In this document: one piece after another, positions 9,716-20,490 of the stretch
Layout of the letters: every line of letters begins with the position of its first letter
How positions within the stretch are numbered: position 1 is the first letter of the stretch
Assembly (NCBI GenBank): GCA_025667525.1
Contig: CM046882.1
Location: 522,562,618 to 522,626,617, forward strand
DNA length: 64,000 nucleotides
Direction: 5' to 3'
Source of the DNA: Glebionis coronaria
Taxonomy: Eukaryota > Streptophyta > Magnoliopsida > Asterales > Asteraceae
The notes under the pieces: generated by a model
What the model was told of the DNA's origin: nothing
Seen by the model: the letters and a program-made list of their open reading frames with translations, nothing else
Databases searched by the model: none
Translations under genes and position numbers: made by a program

Positions 9716-11316
9716 CTAAACACCACGTATTCTCCTTGATTCCTAATAATAGACTCTGCATCTTTCTCACATCCCTCCATAGAAAACCTCATGGCTTGAC
9801 CGACGCAAATCACCTCCTCTAAAACCCCCAAAACAGACCCACGTGTTTTAACATTACCTTGACCAAATGAATTATATGAAACCTCCTCTAGGACATATTT
9901 AGAACTATGCATAAATTTGTCACTAATTATCGGCGAACACTCCTATCCTGGTTAGCGCCCTCCTTCCCAACACCCAGGTCTCTAGTGTCCCAACACCTAG
10001 GCCTCACCACAGATCCATCCTGAGTGAAACGTGGAGGATGAGATACAGATGGAATCAACTTCTGCAACTCCACTTCTATTTTATTTTGTTTCAGTAACTC
10101 ATAAACCCCAAATGGATCCTTAGAATGTCGCTCACCCGATACTTCCTTATTTTTAGCCGAAGCAGAGTTATCACCAACGATTGTTTCAACAACTCCATCA
10201 GCATCACTATAATTAAATTCACCTTCCTCTTCATCACTTATATGAGAATGCACTCCCTAAATATTATCTCCATGTACCGATTCACCATATGACGAACCCG
10301 CCTTCTCCTTATAAGGAAGAAAAGTAGGATTCCAGGTAAATAAATCTTTAGCACGAACCATAAACACTTTACCCTTTACTATAATCTTTTAACGACTCAA
10401 GAATGGAAACAAGGTGCTTAGTAATGATACACATCCGTTTAAGACCAAAAGAGGAGTCACAATTATCCTCAATATTCATTGTCTCCCTCCGCTTGCTCCC
10501 AATTCTTGTAAACGTTTCACGTGACCAAGCATGAAGAGGAACACCCTCAATATCACTCCACACAACACGTTCATCGCTAACAAAATCTTGATTAACTGTT
10601 GGATATCATGAAACCAAGAGTTAACCCAAACGAGATTCATTATTTTCACCCTAGTCTCACCCTTATCGAATTCAAACACCACCCATCGTCCCTCAAGGTA
10701 AAATAATTTAACATCTTCAAACCCTTCATCAAAAAGTATGGTCTTTAAACTCGGAATAGCATTAAAATATTTGACTCTTCCCATAGCCCACTTGGAAAAG
10801 TGCCGTTCAATATTACACCCATCGTCTAAAACCATTGCTGGTGAAGGAGAAATCAAAGGGCCAGGACGACCCGAAGGAGAAGCCCCATTAACAGCCGACA
10901 CAAACGACACTAAATCCCATTACTCGTTTTAATCCTAGGACCTTTACCCGTATTCAGGGGAGGGAAATAAGATTTATTTTGAAGAGGTTTATGAGGCCTA
11001 TCAAAATGAACCTGATTCACAAACAAATGATAACGACCAATCCATATAGTACAAAAATTCTTCACCAGAAGGTCCCGATTAGCAACCTTAATGAAACGAA
11101 TAAATGCAAATCACTTAACTACCTTTGATTTCTATAGGGAATAAACACATCCACCACCGTGCCATAATCGCTGCATTCTCTCCACAAATCCCGAGCGAAA
11201 ACCAAATCAGGAAAATTAGTAACAAAAATGGAATGAGAGATCTTCTGAGTAAGATCTACATCTGATTTTTGAAAATGCCTGGTATTATAACCATTCCTCT
11301 GGTGACTAACAACCAT
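9712..11316 (-). pseudogene. LINE ORF1, RNA-binding protein, broken
   Basis: The start Met at 11316 leads into an RRM-like segment (SIFVTNFPDLVFARDLW, GTVVDVFIP). The middle part, 10910 to about 10369, is DUF4283-like (GRWVVFEFDKGETRVKIM, then WSDIEGVPLHAWSRETF in another frame). The C-terminal part at 10253-9927 has an acidic stretch and the SHPPRFT motif often seen in plant LINE ORF1. The last piece (9912-9712) ends at a TGA that overlaps the ATG of ORF2. At least four frame breaks are needed to join the pieces. Functional homologues coat LINE RNA. Confidence 0.8.
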
Positions 11317-11778
11317 TTGGATCGAATGAAGATCTAATATTCAGATTAAAAAAAGGAAAAGATAAAAAAACGAACGAATCTAAAACTAACTGCGCCGACA
11401 AACTTAAAATTGTTAACACGTCGAATCAATTAATAACAGTTAAAAGAAGAAAATCAAAAATCAATTCTGATCTCCAGTTTATTAGATGTTCATGGTAAGG
11501 ATAAGGAACGAACGAATCGCAAGCCTAACCCACTCACATATAACATCGACAAAATCGAGATTAATAAGAGATAAAATCAATGTGTTTGTAGTATTGTTTA
11601 ATTTATTATAATTTTGTCTTGATTTTATCTTTTATTGATGATTTACTTTTATGATAACAAGATACACATATCATAAGTGTCCAATACCAGTGTTTGTCAC
11701 AAATTACAAAAGGAACAGGATAATACCAAAACGGATGTTATCTAAATATAAAACTTGATATGAAAAAGATCGAACATT

Positions 11779-11890
11779 AGAAACTAAAACCACATGATAA
11801 ACTTGATATGAAAACTTTAGAGAGAATTGCAACTAGAAACTAAAACCACATGATAAACTTGATATACAAACTTTAGAGAGAATTGCATAT
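11779..11890. repeat. 56-bp tandem repeat, two units
   Basis: AGAAACTAAAACCACATGAT begins at 11779 and again at 11835. Both units continue through AACTTGATAT and AAACTTTAGAGAGAATTGCA with few changes. Confidence 0.8.
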
Positions 11891-12804
11891 GAAAAGATAA
11901 CAGGATGAGAAACCCTAACTCGGTTTTTAACTTATATAGTACCAAGTTTCATATTCAACTTTGTAAAATACAAACATTGATAAACACATCTAAAATTTAA
12001 AATTAGTTTTAGAAATCTTATTTTCTTTAAAAATATTTAGGACATTTTATATTTAGAAAGTCTGAAAAATTAAAAATTATTAACAAGTTTTACCCTCCCA
12101 GATTTATAGTAAGAGCAGCTTGAGCTACTACTGCTTTTAGCAACAATTGCTTTTAAAAAAAACAAAAATAACTTTTATGAATACATTCATTTTGTAATTG
12201 ACCATACATCTACTTTTGTAACAAATTTTAATATCTTTTTATCTAATTATTATTTTCATAATCTAATTTTATTATATTTTCTAAAATTTTGTGTTTTTTT
12301 ATTCAATATCAATTTTGATATATTTTAATTAATTTTTAATTTTACTTTTTTTAGAGTTTATTTTATTTTTATTTTATTTTTTTACAACTTTAATCTCTAA
12401 ATTCAAATTTAACGGGTAAGAGTAGTAACACCCGTCGTCTCAAAAATCGTCAACGATTAACCGACGTCGCATTACGCGAGTACCATGCTAGTGTTACATA
12501 AAAACCCCTCAAGATCTGTAAGAATGCCATATAAACATTAACATTTTAAACAAAAACTTAGCAGTTGTTGATACTCGAGTAATGAAACTAATGCAATTGG
12601 ATCGATCGGTTCGAACCAGAACGTAAGCTAGAGTTTGTCTAACGTATGTTATAAATTCAAGTAAGAGCGTGTGTCAATTTTTTTAGATAGATTTCTATTT
12701 TAGCATTGTTCAACAAATAAATGAGTTGCATTTAGTTCTTGACTCGAGCACTGCGTGTTTTTTTTTTTCTTCAAAAAAAATTCGTTATTTTTTACACATT
12801 TAAA

Positions 12805-13080
12805 GGGTTGTTTATTTTAACTTATATAACGTAAGTTTATTTTAATTATATAAAGGCTTGTGGACTTATATAAAAATTGAAGTTTATGAAATACAAGTCG
12901 AAATATAGTTTATTTTGACTTTATATAAAATAAGCTACAATTTTGTGGCTTACTTTGAGATTTAGGGGCTTATATAAATTTATCATGATATAATAAACTT
13001 ATATAAAACCACAAAATTGATGTTTATATTACATAAACCGAAACATGTCTATGTTTTATAAGCCAAACCAAAACACCACC
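12805..13080. mobile_element. Diverged foldback/MITE-like element
   Basis: The left end GGGTTGTTTATTTTAACTTAT is loosely complementary to the right end ATAAGCCAAACCAAAACACC. The interior is rich in self-complementary TTATATAA and AAGTTTAT runs. The ends resemble those of the clearer element at 24098-24460, suggesting one family. No target duplication is evident, so superfamily is not assigned. Confidence 0.45.
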
Positions 13081-13572
13081 TAAATATTACGTTGTGATAT
13101 TGAACAGAGAATTGATTAACACATTTAAATTTTTTATTAGGACACTCAAATGTATAATCTGTTAAAATAACATTACAACTGTTAATGCTTAGGATGTCAT
13201 AATCAAATTTTAAAGGTACAAATCATTAGCCTTACGAGAGATCCATTTAAGGCTATTGGACTCAGGATCACAGCCCAAAACATACTCCTAGAGATATCAT
13301 TAGGCTCATTCATTATTAACTCAACTATCATATTTTTAGTGTATTAAGTATTAACCGTTCAAAATTTCAAAATACGTGTGCGCATCATTTGAAAGAAAAC
13401 CGAAAAAACAGAATACGGGAATAGTAATTCTAGTTCGATTCTCATCTCCAGTTTCCGAAAAGATGGTTCTTTGGTTGATTCGATACACGCGGTCAATCCC
13501 CGAGCGCCATTTTTTTTACATAAATGAAACGACGTTGTTTCATTCATGACCGCCACCTAACATCAATGAAAC

Positions 13573-13923
13573 TGATACGACCCTAGTTGGATAGTATCGA
13601 TAGTTAGCACCACTTTAAGCGGGCGCTTGCTCCTGAGAAGTTAAGAAGACGAAGAGAGTTTATTTTGACTGAAAGCTGCTGAATTCATTATCATAATCTG
13701 GCTTAAATAGCCTCACGACACAAGGGAAATCCCACACAAACACAGACTCTTACCTACTTGATAATGATCAACTATGGTTCTTATCCTAACACATTGACTC
13801 CATGACAATCCTAGAAAAGATAAACATAAAGATAATTAGTGTAGCTTATAATCCTTCTGCCACACAGGTGCCACTGAAACCCTTGAACTTCTGCGAAGTT
13901 GCTCTGGACCCCCTGGCGTATCA
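13573..13923 (-). mobile_element. 3' LTR of the Reina-like gypsy element
   Basis: The plus strand starts TGATACGACC and ends GGCGTATCA, giving perfect 7-base inverted termini TGATACG/CGTATCA. A TATA-like CTATTTAAGC lies on the minus strand at 13701-13710. The last 28 residues of the polyprotein and its stop codon (13836-13838) lie inside this LTR. Confidence 0.97.
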
Positions 13924-16900
13924 TTCCCCATTTCTTCAAAATTAACCTTGTCCCCAAGGTCATAAGTCGGGTAAGCATTTTGGAATTCCGACGGCCCTTC
14001 CCACGTGGCTTCTTCAGGAGCACGTCCAACCCACTGCACCAACACCTGACGAACCACCTGCCCATTCTGTAGCACATCACGCGACCCACAAACAGCCATG
14101 GGCTGCTCCACCGGATACCCGTAATCACCGACTTCAGGAATAACCGTGGCTGCCTGAGTATCCGTCCCCTTGAAAGGCTTAAGAAGCGAAACATGAAAAA
14201 CAGGATGAATCTTACTTTCCACGGGCAAAGCAAGACGATAAGCCACGCTGCCGATCCGGGCCACAATTTCATACGGACCATAGTATCGCTTGGCCAACTT
14301 GTTAGATAATCGCTTAGCCAATGTTAGTTGGCGATACGGTTGAAGTTTAACGAATACTTTATCCCCCACATTGAACTCCAGCTCCCTACGATTGCGATTG
14401 GCCTTCGTCTCCATCCGATTCTTAGCAGCCAAAAGGTTTTGTCTTAACTGCCGCAACAAGGCGTCACGTTCACACAAAGCATCATCAACAGCAGCAACCT
14501 TAGAGGTTCCTGGCGCATACGGAATGATTGACAACGGAGCCTTACCATACAAAGCTTGGAATGGAGTCATCTTTATACTACTATGATAGGTAGTATTATA
14601 GCAATATTCGGCCCATGGTAAAAAGCGTACCCAATGCGACGGACGATCAGCCACCATTGCACGAAGATACTGCTCTAACCCACGATTTACCACCTCCGTC
14701 TGCCCATCGGATTGCGGATGATAAGCCGTACTATGATTAAGTTGTGTTCCACTTAATTTAAAAAGCTGCTTCCAAAACTGACTAACAAAGATTGGATCTC
14801 GATCCGACACAATGGTCTGAGGCAGTCCGTGAAGCTTAACAATCGTCTCCACAAAAACCTCCGCCACCTTATGCGCATTAAAACTCGTTGGCAAAGGAGC
14901 AAAGTGAGCGTATTTGGAAAAACGATCCACCACAACAAACACCACCGTAAACCCATTAGACACGGGCATTCCCGTAATAAAATCCATGGAAACATCTTCC
15001 CAAACCCCAGTGGGAGTAACTAGTGGCTGCAAATAACCCCCTACGGCTTGCGTGGAATACTTAGTCTCTTGGCAAATCCGACAGTTCCGAACATATTCTT
15101 CAACCGTTTTCCGCATCCCTTCCCAAGCACAAACTGCTGATAAACTTACCATCATTTTCTTAACCCCACCATGACCCGAACTAGGGGTGTCATGGAACTC
15201 ACGTAGCAACAATGGTTTCAACGCAGATTCTGCCCCTAAATAGTATCGATCCCGAAACAAGATGACACCCTCCTGACGTCTAAAACCAACCGCGGCCGTA
15301 CCCGCATCTAACTGCTCATGCAACCGGAGCAAATCCTCCAAACTACGATTCTCCGACTTAAGAATCCCCATAAACTCCCCCAATGGTTGGCTCAAACTGA
15401 GAAAAGAAGCAGACATAGACTCTTCATTCTCATAAACACGAGAAAACGCATCAGCAACTTGATTTTGACTTCCCGGCTTGTATTCAATGCTAAAATCAAA
15501 ACCCAACAATTTCCGCACATATTTCTGTTGAACCGGAGTCTGGATGACTTGTTGCAAAAGTTCCTTGATACTCCGATGATCAGTTCGAATAATGAAACGC
15601 CTCCCGAGCAAGTATTGCCTCCATTTATAAACAGCTTCGACAATAGCAAACAATTCCTTCTGATATGTAGCAGCCCCTTGCATGCGTGGACCCAAACGAC
15701 GACTAAAATAACATATAGGTCTATCATGTTGGAGTAAAACCGCCCCAATCCCCACGTCCGAAGCATCGGTCTCCACAATAAAGATTTGGTCAAAGTTGGG
15801 TAAGGCCAACACCGGGGTAGTGGTCAATTGCTCCTTAAGTGCTGAAAATGCCGCTGCCTCCGTTTCCCCCCATTTGAACCCGTCTTTGCGCAATAAATCT
15901 GTTAAAGAAGCTGCCATAGTAGCATACCCTTTAATAAACCGTCGGTAGTACCCGGCTAAGCCAAGGAATGCTCGCACTTGACGCTGTGTTGTTGGTATAG
16001 GCCACTCACTAACGGCTGCAATCTTTTTCGGATCCACTTCGATCCCATGTCCTGAAATTATGTGACCCAAATATTCCAAGGTCGTTGCACCAAACGCACA
16101 CTTGGATTTCTTGACAAAAAAATTGTGTTCCTGCAAACGAGACAACACACACTCCAAGTGCTCAACATGAGCAGTCAATGATGTACTATAAATCAAAATA
16201 TCGTCAAAGAAAACGATAACAAATTTCCGTAAGTAAGCCGAAAACAACCGATTCATAGTAGCCTGAAAAGTCGACGGAGCATTGGTAAGCCCGAATGGCA
16301 TAACCAAAAATTCGTAGTGCCCATCATGCGTCCGAAAGGCTGTCTTATAAATATCCCGCTCATGAACACGAATCTGATGATAGCCTGCCCTTAAATCCAA
16401 TTTAGTAAAGACAACTGCACCTCCAAGCTCGTCAAACATTTCATCCGCTGTTGGAATGGGGAATTTATCCTTAACCGTAACCTCATTTAATGCGCGGTAA
16501 TCCACACAAAAGCGATAGCTCCCATCTTTCTTTTTAACCAAAAGTACTGGCGAAGAAAAAGGGCTTTGGCTAAAGCGAATAATCCCCTGCTCTAACATTT
16601 CCCCAACAAGTTTTTCCATTTCCCCCTTTTGAAAGTGAGGATAGCGGTACGGACGAACATTAACTGGTTTGGTATTCGGAAGCAAATGAATTCTATGGTC
16701 AATGACACGACGAGGGGGTAAGGCCGTAGGTACCTGAAAAAGGGACGCATAGCGCTCCAAAAGCTGCTCAACTTCTGGCGGCGTGCTCCTGGTTGACCCC
16801 GTATCCTCTTCACTAGCCGTTGCCAAAGTATGAAACTCATACACGCCGTAGACCTCATCCGAACCAAGTAACGCGTGCATATGATGAAGGCTAATGCGTT

Positions 16901-18332
16901 TCATCCGAAGTGACTCGTCCCCTTTGAGCCTATGAGTAACATTTTCCAATGAAAATTCCATTGTTTGCTGCGCGTAATCATGTGTAACCTTGCCAAGTTG
17001 TTGAAGCCATTGTATCCCCAATACGAGATCCGGACCCTGCATCGGCAACACATACAGATCCACCTCCATTGCGAACCCCTGCATAGCAAGTGAAACCTTC
17101 GGACACAACTTTTCACATAATAACGATTCGCCACTTCCGATGTATACCTTGAAAGCCTTGGTTGCTTGAACCGGTAAATGCATCTTTTCGACTACACTAG
17201 GTTGCACAAAATTATGCGTACTCCCATTATCAATTAACACATGGACACTACCCATACCAATAGTACCCCACAACTGAAGAGACCGAGGACTCCCCTGCCC
17301 GAGCAAGGAATTTAAGATGGATATATCGCCACTTTCCACAGCCTCGGTTGACGGGTTCTCGTCGTAAGACGTTGCCTCACTATCATCCTCCTGCATCATC
17401 AACAAGAACTTACCCGCACACTTATGCCCTCGCATCCACTTCTGATCACAATTAAAGCATAACCCTTTACTCAGGCGTTCTTGGCGTTCAGTGGCCGAGA
17501 TCCACTTAATAGCAAGTGGCTTTGAACCAGTCGTCACAGTCTGAGTTGGTGTCGGTAACAATGGAGATTTATTGCTGCTAACTGTGGACAGGCCCGTCCC
17601 CAAACGGGTAGGCGTGGCCCGGTGCCCCCCATAATTGGTTGCTGCCTTAGAAGTAGTAACGGATACCGCCGTCGCCTGGTCTTCCAAGCGAGCCTCCGTA
17701 ACACGAGCAAGCGAGAAGGCATCACCCAATGTAGATGGTTTGGCGACCAACAACTCCCGTTGGAGATGAAGTTTAAGACCGGAAATATAAAAAGAGATAA
17801 GCAATGTTTCGGGAATATTAGTAACCCGATTCATTAACTTTTCAAAATCCCGTTGATAATCCTCCACTGTTCCCAACTGTAGAAGTTTGGATAAAGCCCC
17901 TTGCGGGTCTTCAAATTTAGATGGCCCAAAACGGTCACGAACACTCTCCACAAACCGATCCCAGTCGGTGAGCAATCCATTCCGCGACATCCAACGAAAC
18001 CATTCTGCCGCTGCACCCTCCAGGTTAAAGCCTACGATCTTTAATCGTTGATCGGCTGGTGTGTTAAGGAGAGTAAAATATTCCTCAATTGCAAAAATCC
18101 ACGAATCCGGATCCTCCCCAGTGAACTTGGGAACGTCTAAACGCATGGAGCGTGGTAACAACCCTTGGTCACCACCACCGCCACCCCGTCCCGCCAATAA
18201 CAACCTCGTTGCCTGCAGCTCCTCCCGCAAGGTATCAAATTGAAGTTGAAAAGCCTCGGCCTGTTGTTGTGCCAAGGTTTCGGCTCGGTCCTGTTGGTCC
18301 TTAAGCCATCCGCGAACGGTCTTTTCATCCAT
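13836..18332 (-). CDS. Gag-Pol polyprotein with chromodomain, 1498 residues, intact
   Basis: One uninterrupted frame makes all proteins for replication and targeted integration. Residues about 65-215 are Retrotrans_gag. A knuckle CFNCDQKWMRGHKC is at 292-305. The protease motif is LIDNGSTHNF, with Asp368 and Asn where Ser/Thr is usual. RT spans about 545-760, with the catalytic FFDD at 708-711. RNase H acids are Asp856, Glu893 and Asp918. The integrase zinc domain is His1047, His1054, Cys1084 and Cys1087; its triad is Asp1117, Asp1177 and Glu1213, with 35 residues between the last two, as expected. A chromodomain-like segment is at about 1411-1460 (VLVQWVGRAPEEATWEG). The start Met is 21 bases from the LTR, the first ATG after the PBS. 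The C-terminus reads into the 3' LTR. Family lengths of about 1400-1500 residues match. Confidence 0.97.
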   Translation of the reverse strand: MDEKTVRGWLKDQQDRAETLAQQQAEAFQLQFDTLREELQATRLLLAGRGGGGGDQGLLPRSMRLDVPKFTGEDPDSWIFAIEEYFTLLNTPADQRLKIVGFNLEGAAAEWFRWMSRNGLLTDWDRFVESVRDRFGPSKFEDPQGALSKLLQLGTVEDYQRDFEKLMNRVTNIPETLLISFYISGLKLHLQRELLVAKPSTLGDAFSLARVTEARLEDQATAVSVTTSKAATNYGGHRATPTRLGTGLSTVSSNKSPLLPTPTQTVTTGSKPLAIKWISATERQERLSKGLCFNCDQKWMRGHKCAGKFLLMMQEDDSEATSYDENPSTEAVESGDISILNSLLGQGSPRSLQLWGTIGMGSVHVLIDNGSTHNFVQPSVVEKMHLPVQATKAFKVYIGSGESLLCEKLCPKVSLAMQGFAMEVDLYVLPMQGPDLVLGIQWLQQLGKVTHDYAQQTMEFSLENVTHRLKGDESLRMKRISLHHMHALLGSDEVYGVYEFHTLATASEEDTGSTRSTPPEVEQLLERYASLFQVPTALPPRRVIDHRIHLLPNTKPVNVRPYRYPHFQKGEMEKLVGEMLEQGIIRFSQSPFSSPVLLVKKKDGSYRFCVDYRALNEVTVKDKFPIPTADEMFDELGGAVVFTKLDLRAGYHQIRVHERDIYKTAFRTHDGHYEFLVMPFGLTNAPSTFQATMNRLFSAYLRKFVIVFFDDILIYSTSLTAHVEHLECVLSRLQEHNFFVKKSKCAFGATTLEYLGHIISGHGIEVDPKKIAAVSEWPIPTTQRQVRAFLGLAGYYRRFIKGYATMAASLTDLLRKDGFKWGETEAAAFSALKEQLTTTPVLALPNFDQIFIVETDASDVGIGAVLLQHDRPICYFSRRLGPRMQGAATYQKELFAIVEAVYKWRQYLLGRRFIIRTDHRSIKELLQQVIQTPVQQKYVRKLLGFDFSIEYKPGSQNQVADAFSRVYENEESMSASFLSLSQPLGEFMGILKSENRSLEDLLRLHEQLDAGTAAVGFRRQEGVILFRDRYYLGAESALKPLLLREFHDTPSSGHGGVKKMMVSLSAVCAWEGMRKTVEEYVRNCRICQETKYSTQAVGGYLQPLVTPTGVWEDVSMDFITGMPVSNGFTVVFVVVDRFSKYAHFAPLPTSFNAHKVAEVFVETIVKLHGLPQTIVSDRDPIFVSQFWKQLFKLSGTQLNHSTAYHPQSDGQTEVVNRGLEQYLRAMVADRPSHWVRFLPWAEYCYNTTYHSSIKMTPFQALYGKAPLSIIPYAPGTSKVAAVDDALCERDALLRQLRQNLLAAKNRMETKANRNRRELEFNVGDKVFVKLQPYRQLTLAKRLSNKLAKRYYGPYEIVARIGSVAYRLALPVESKIHPVFHVSLLKPFKGTDTQAATVIPEVGDYGYPVEQPMAVCGSRDVLQNGQVVRQVLVQWVGRAPEEATWEGPSEFQNAYPTYDLGDKVNFEEMGNDTPGGPEQLRRSSRVSVAPVWQKDYKLH
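13924..13937 (-). promoter_or_regulatory. Polypurine tract, lying inside the coding sequence
   Basis: The minus strand reads GAAGAAATGGGGAA and is followed directly by the LTR start TGATACG. It would prime plus-strand DNA synthesis. The same bases encode Glu-Glu-Met-Gly-Asn of the polyprotein (residues 1466-1470). Confidence 0.85.
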
Positions 18333-18334
18333 GA

Positions 18335-18351
18335 GATCGATGAAAGCACCA
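18335..18351 (-). promoter_or_regulatory. Putative primer-binding site of unassigned tRNA
   Basis: Two bases after the 5' LTR the minus strand reads TGGTGCTTTCATCGATC. It begins with the TGG expected opposite a tRNA CCA end, but it does not match the initiator-Met site used by the other elements here. I cannot name the tRNA. Confidence 0.55.
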
Positions 18352-18353
18352 AT

Positions 18354-18704
18354 TGATACGACCCTAGTTGGATAGTATCGATAGTTAGCACCACTTTAAG
18401 CGGGCGCTTGCTCCTGAGAAGTTAAGAAGACGAAGAGAGTTTATTTTGACTGAAAGCTGCTGAATTCATTATCATAATCTGGCTTAAATAGCCTCACGAC
18501 ACAAGGGAAATCCCACACAAACACAGACTCTTACCTACTTGATAATGATCAACTATGGTTCTTATCCTAACACATTGACTCCATGACAATCCTAGAAAAG
18601 ATAAACATAAAGATAATTAGTGTAGCTTATAATCCTTCTGCCACACAGGTGCCACTGAAACCCTTGAACTTCTGCGAAGTTGCTCTGGACCCCCTGGCGT
18701 ATCA
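18354..18704 (-). mobile_element. 5' LTR of the Reina-like gypsy element
   Basis: Same length and, as far as I can read, same sequence as 13573-13923, and followed by the GAAAC duplication at 18705-18709. It carries the promoter copy, with a TATA-like CTATTTAAGC on the minus strand about 220 bases from the LTR start. Confidence 0.97.
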
Positions 18705-20490
18705 GAAACCACGTCGTTTAGACAACATAATCAAGTTACATGGTACTGGTATACAATAATTTCTAAGTTCAAAACTTACAATTTGCTAAAATTATCTATA
18801 AAAGAATTTACAATTCTTGAATGATAAAAAATGGTTAGTGAATGAGATGTCCATATTTAGTGTTTTATCAAACTTTTCTATATGATATATATGATATGTG
18901 TATATTTATAGTCTTTTCTTTTTACTATTTTGTTTTCTATAGCATATTTTTCAAAAGATCCATTGATGAATTATGATCGTTTAGTTTTTCACCAAACTAA
19001 AATAATTCGCTGAAGAATCATGTCATTACAATGAGAATCAAATAAATCCTCTCACAAAAACATTTTTACATATTTTCGATATTTTTTTTTGGAGTTTTTA
19101 TCGGTAATTTTAGTGTCATCACATATTTTTTTTGTGTAATTGTATTTTACTCGAGATTAAAGGCTTAATCGAGTATAGTTTACAAGTGAGTCAATGGTGT
19201 GGAGTGTACGCTCGTTCTATCCAGCATGATGCGGCCACGAGCAAATGCAGGGGTTGAGGGGTTGCGCCTCCTAGCGGTGTCAAATTCAGTTGTTACAGTT
19301 TCTTAAAACCGGTTTTTCCCCTAACATATGACACACGTTTTCACCAACATTTGTGTCTCTTCACCAACCTTATTTTAACTGTTTGTAACTAAGTTTCGGT
19401 TTAGGTTACACAACCAGAATTGATATCTTTCAAGATAGAACAAACATAACAACTTTTGGTGCATTTTTAGATCTCTCATTTCTTAGAGACTGGGTGCAAT
19501 TTATTGAATCATCTAATTGAGGTTTTCGTGATACTCGGAAACATATAAAGTCAGAATACTTTAATCTAAAAATAATGTTTACACGATTCAAAAAATATAT
19601 CAAAATTATTGATAATTATCACCCACAAGCATCTATAAATTCTAACAGTCCTTTTATTGAGTATTAGAAATTATGCTCTAAAAATTCATATGTGATTTGT
19701 AAAATGACACTTGCTGTGTTATAAATAAAATTTCATGTGATTTATGGTATTATATGTGATTTGAGTTAACGTGATTTGTGACTTTTAAGCTAACAAATCG
19801 CATTTATGACGGAAATTTTCAAAACGAGGAAAGAAAGCTCGGAAAATAAGTTCCGAACTATCAAAGTGCGAAAGATAAAAACAAATTTTGTCAGGATTGT
19901 TTTTATTCATTGTCGTTTAAGGATTTACTGTTTGTAAAAAAAAAATTAACAGTGAAAGCGAGTTTTTTTATGTTTTCACGAAATAATAAATGATCAAAAA
20001 TTGTCATATAATCTTTAAACAATTTGTGATTTATGTTGACTTCACTTCTAGTGATCAACAATTTAAAGTCAAAAATTCTTCTTGAGAATAGACTATGAAG
20101 TAATCTTTACAGGAAGTAATGAAAACGATAATTGCACATCAAAATTGCTCGTATAAACCAAGTTTATATGTTTAAGGTCATAGAAACTGCACCTGCAAGC
20201 TGCCCACGATGACTGTTTTTACATTTTACTTTTTTCATATTTTGTTTTGACTAAAACAGAAGACACAAGAACTGTAATAAAGCCTGCAAATTTAGTTGAA
20301 TAGTTCGAAGAAACATGCATGAGTTACGAGTTAAGGTTTCGAAAGCTACTTACACCGACCTATAGGGGTCATCATTGGACAAACCCTCAAATCCCTTGTA
20401 CACTCAATTAGCTTCAAATATTTGTCTTTCTTCACTGCAATTGAAGACACTGCCTACTAATAAGGAAACACTAATAGGATAGTTCGTCAG
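18705..20490. other. Spacer downstream of the host gene; nothing recognised
   Basis: AT-rich sequence with T- and A-runs, short dyads (for example TCGAGATTAA facing TTAATCGA at 19152-19173) and no open frame above 60 codons. It lies on the 3' side of the F-box gene, so its right-hand few hundred bases should hold that gene's 3' UTR and polyadenylation site. I could not pinpoint either. Confidence 0.5.

Larger units (their letters stand above)
8899..11316 (-). mobile_element. L1-type LINE, 3' truncated by the copia insertion
   Basis: The minus strand shows an ORF1 with RRM and DUF4283-like parts (9712-11316), then an ORF2 whose endonuclease begins at 9715 and is cut at 8899 by the copia LTR. 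This order is typical of plant L1 elements. The reverse transcriptase part of ORF2 would lie beyond the copia element and is not in the window. The 5' boundary is not resolved: non-coding sequence upstream of 11316 may be its 5' UTR for up to about 300 bp. No target duplication can be assigned. Confidence 0.85.
11317..13572. other. AT-rich spacer without recognisable genes
   Basis: Contains the possible LINE 5' UTR (to about 11600), a 56-bp tandem repeat (11779-11890), long T-rich runs around 12180-12400, and a foldback element (12805-13080). The end at 13568-13572 (GAAAC) is one copy of the target duplication of the gypsy element that follows. Open frames here are short and have no family resemblance that I can see. 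Confidence 0.6.
13573..18704 (-). mobile_element. Complete chromodomain Ty3/gypsy retrotransposon (Reina-like)
   Basis: A 5132-bp element flanked by the 5-bp target duplication GAAAC (13568-13572 and 18705-18709). The two 351-bp LTRs (13573-13923 and 18354-18704) appear identical when read base by base. The single minus-strand frame encodes gag, protease, RT, RNase H, integrase and a chromodomain in gypsy order, without stops. Small size, short LTRs, a fused gag-pol frame and a C-terminal chromodomain are features of the plant Reina chromovirus lineage; the clade is inferred, not searched. It is the only element here that looks capable of autonomous movement. Identical LTRs imply very recent insertion. 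Confidence 0.95.

Noticed and set aside
13359..13556. 65-codon minus-strand frame just left of the young gypsy element
   Set aside because: Short, no domain, and the region is intergenic in composition.
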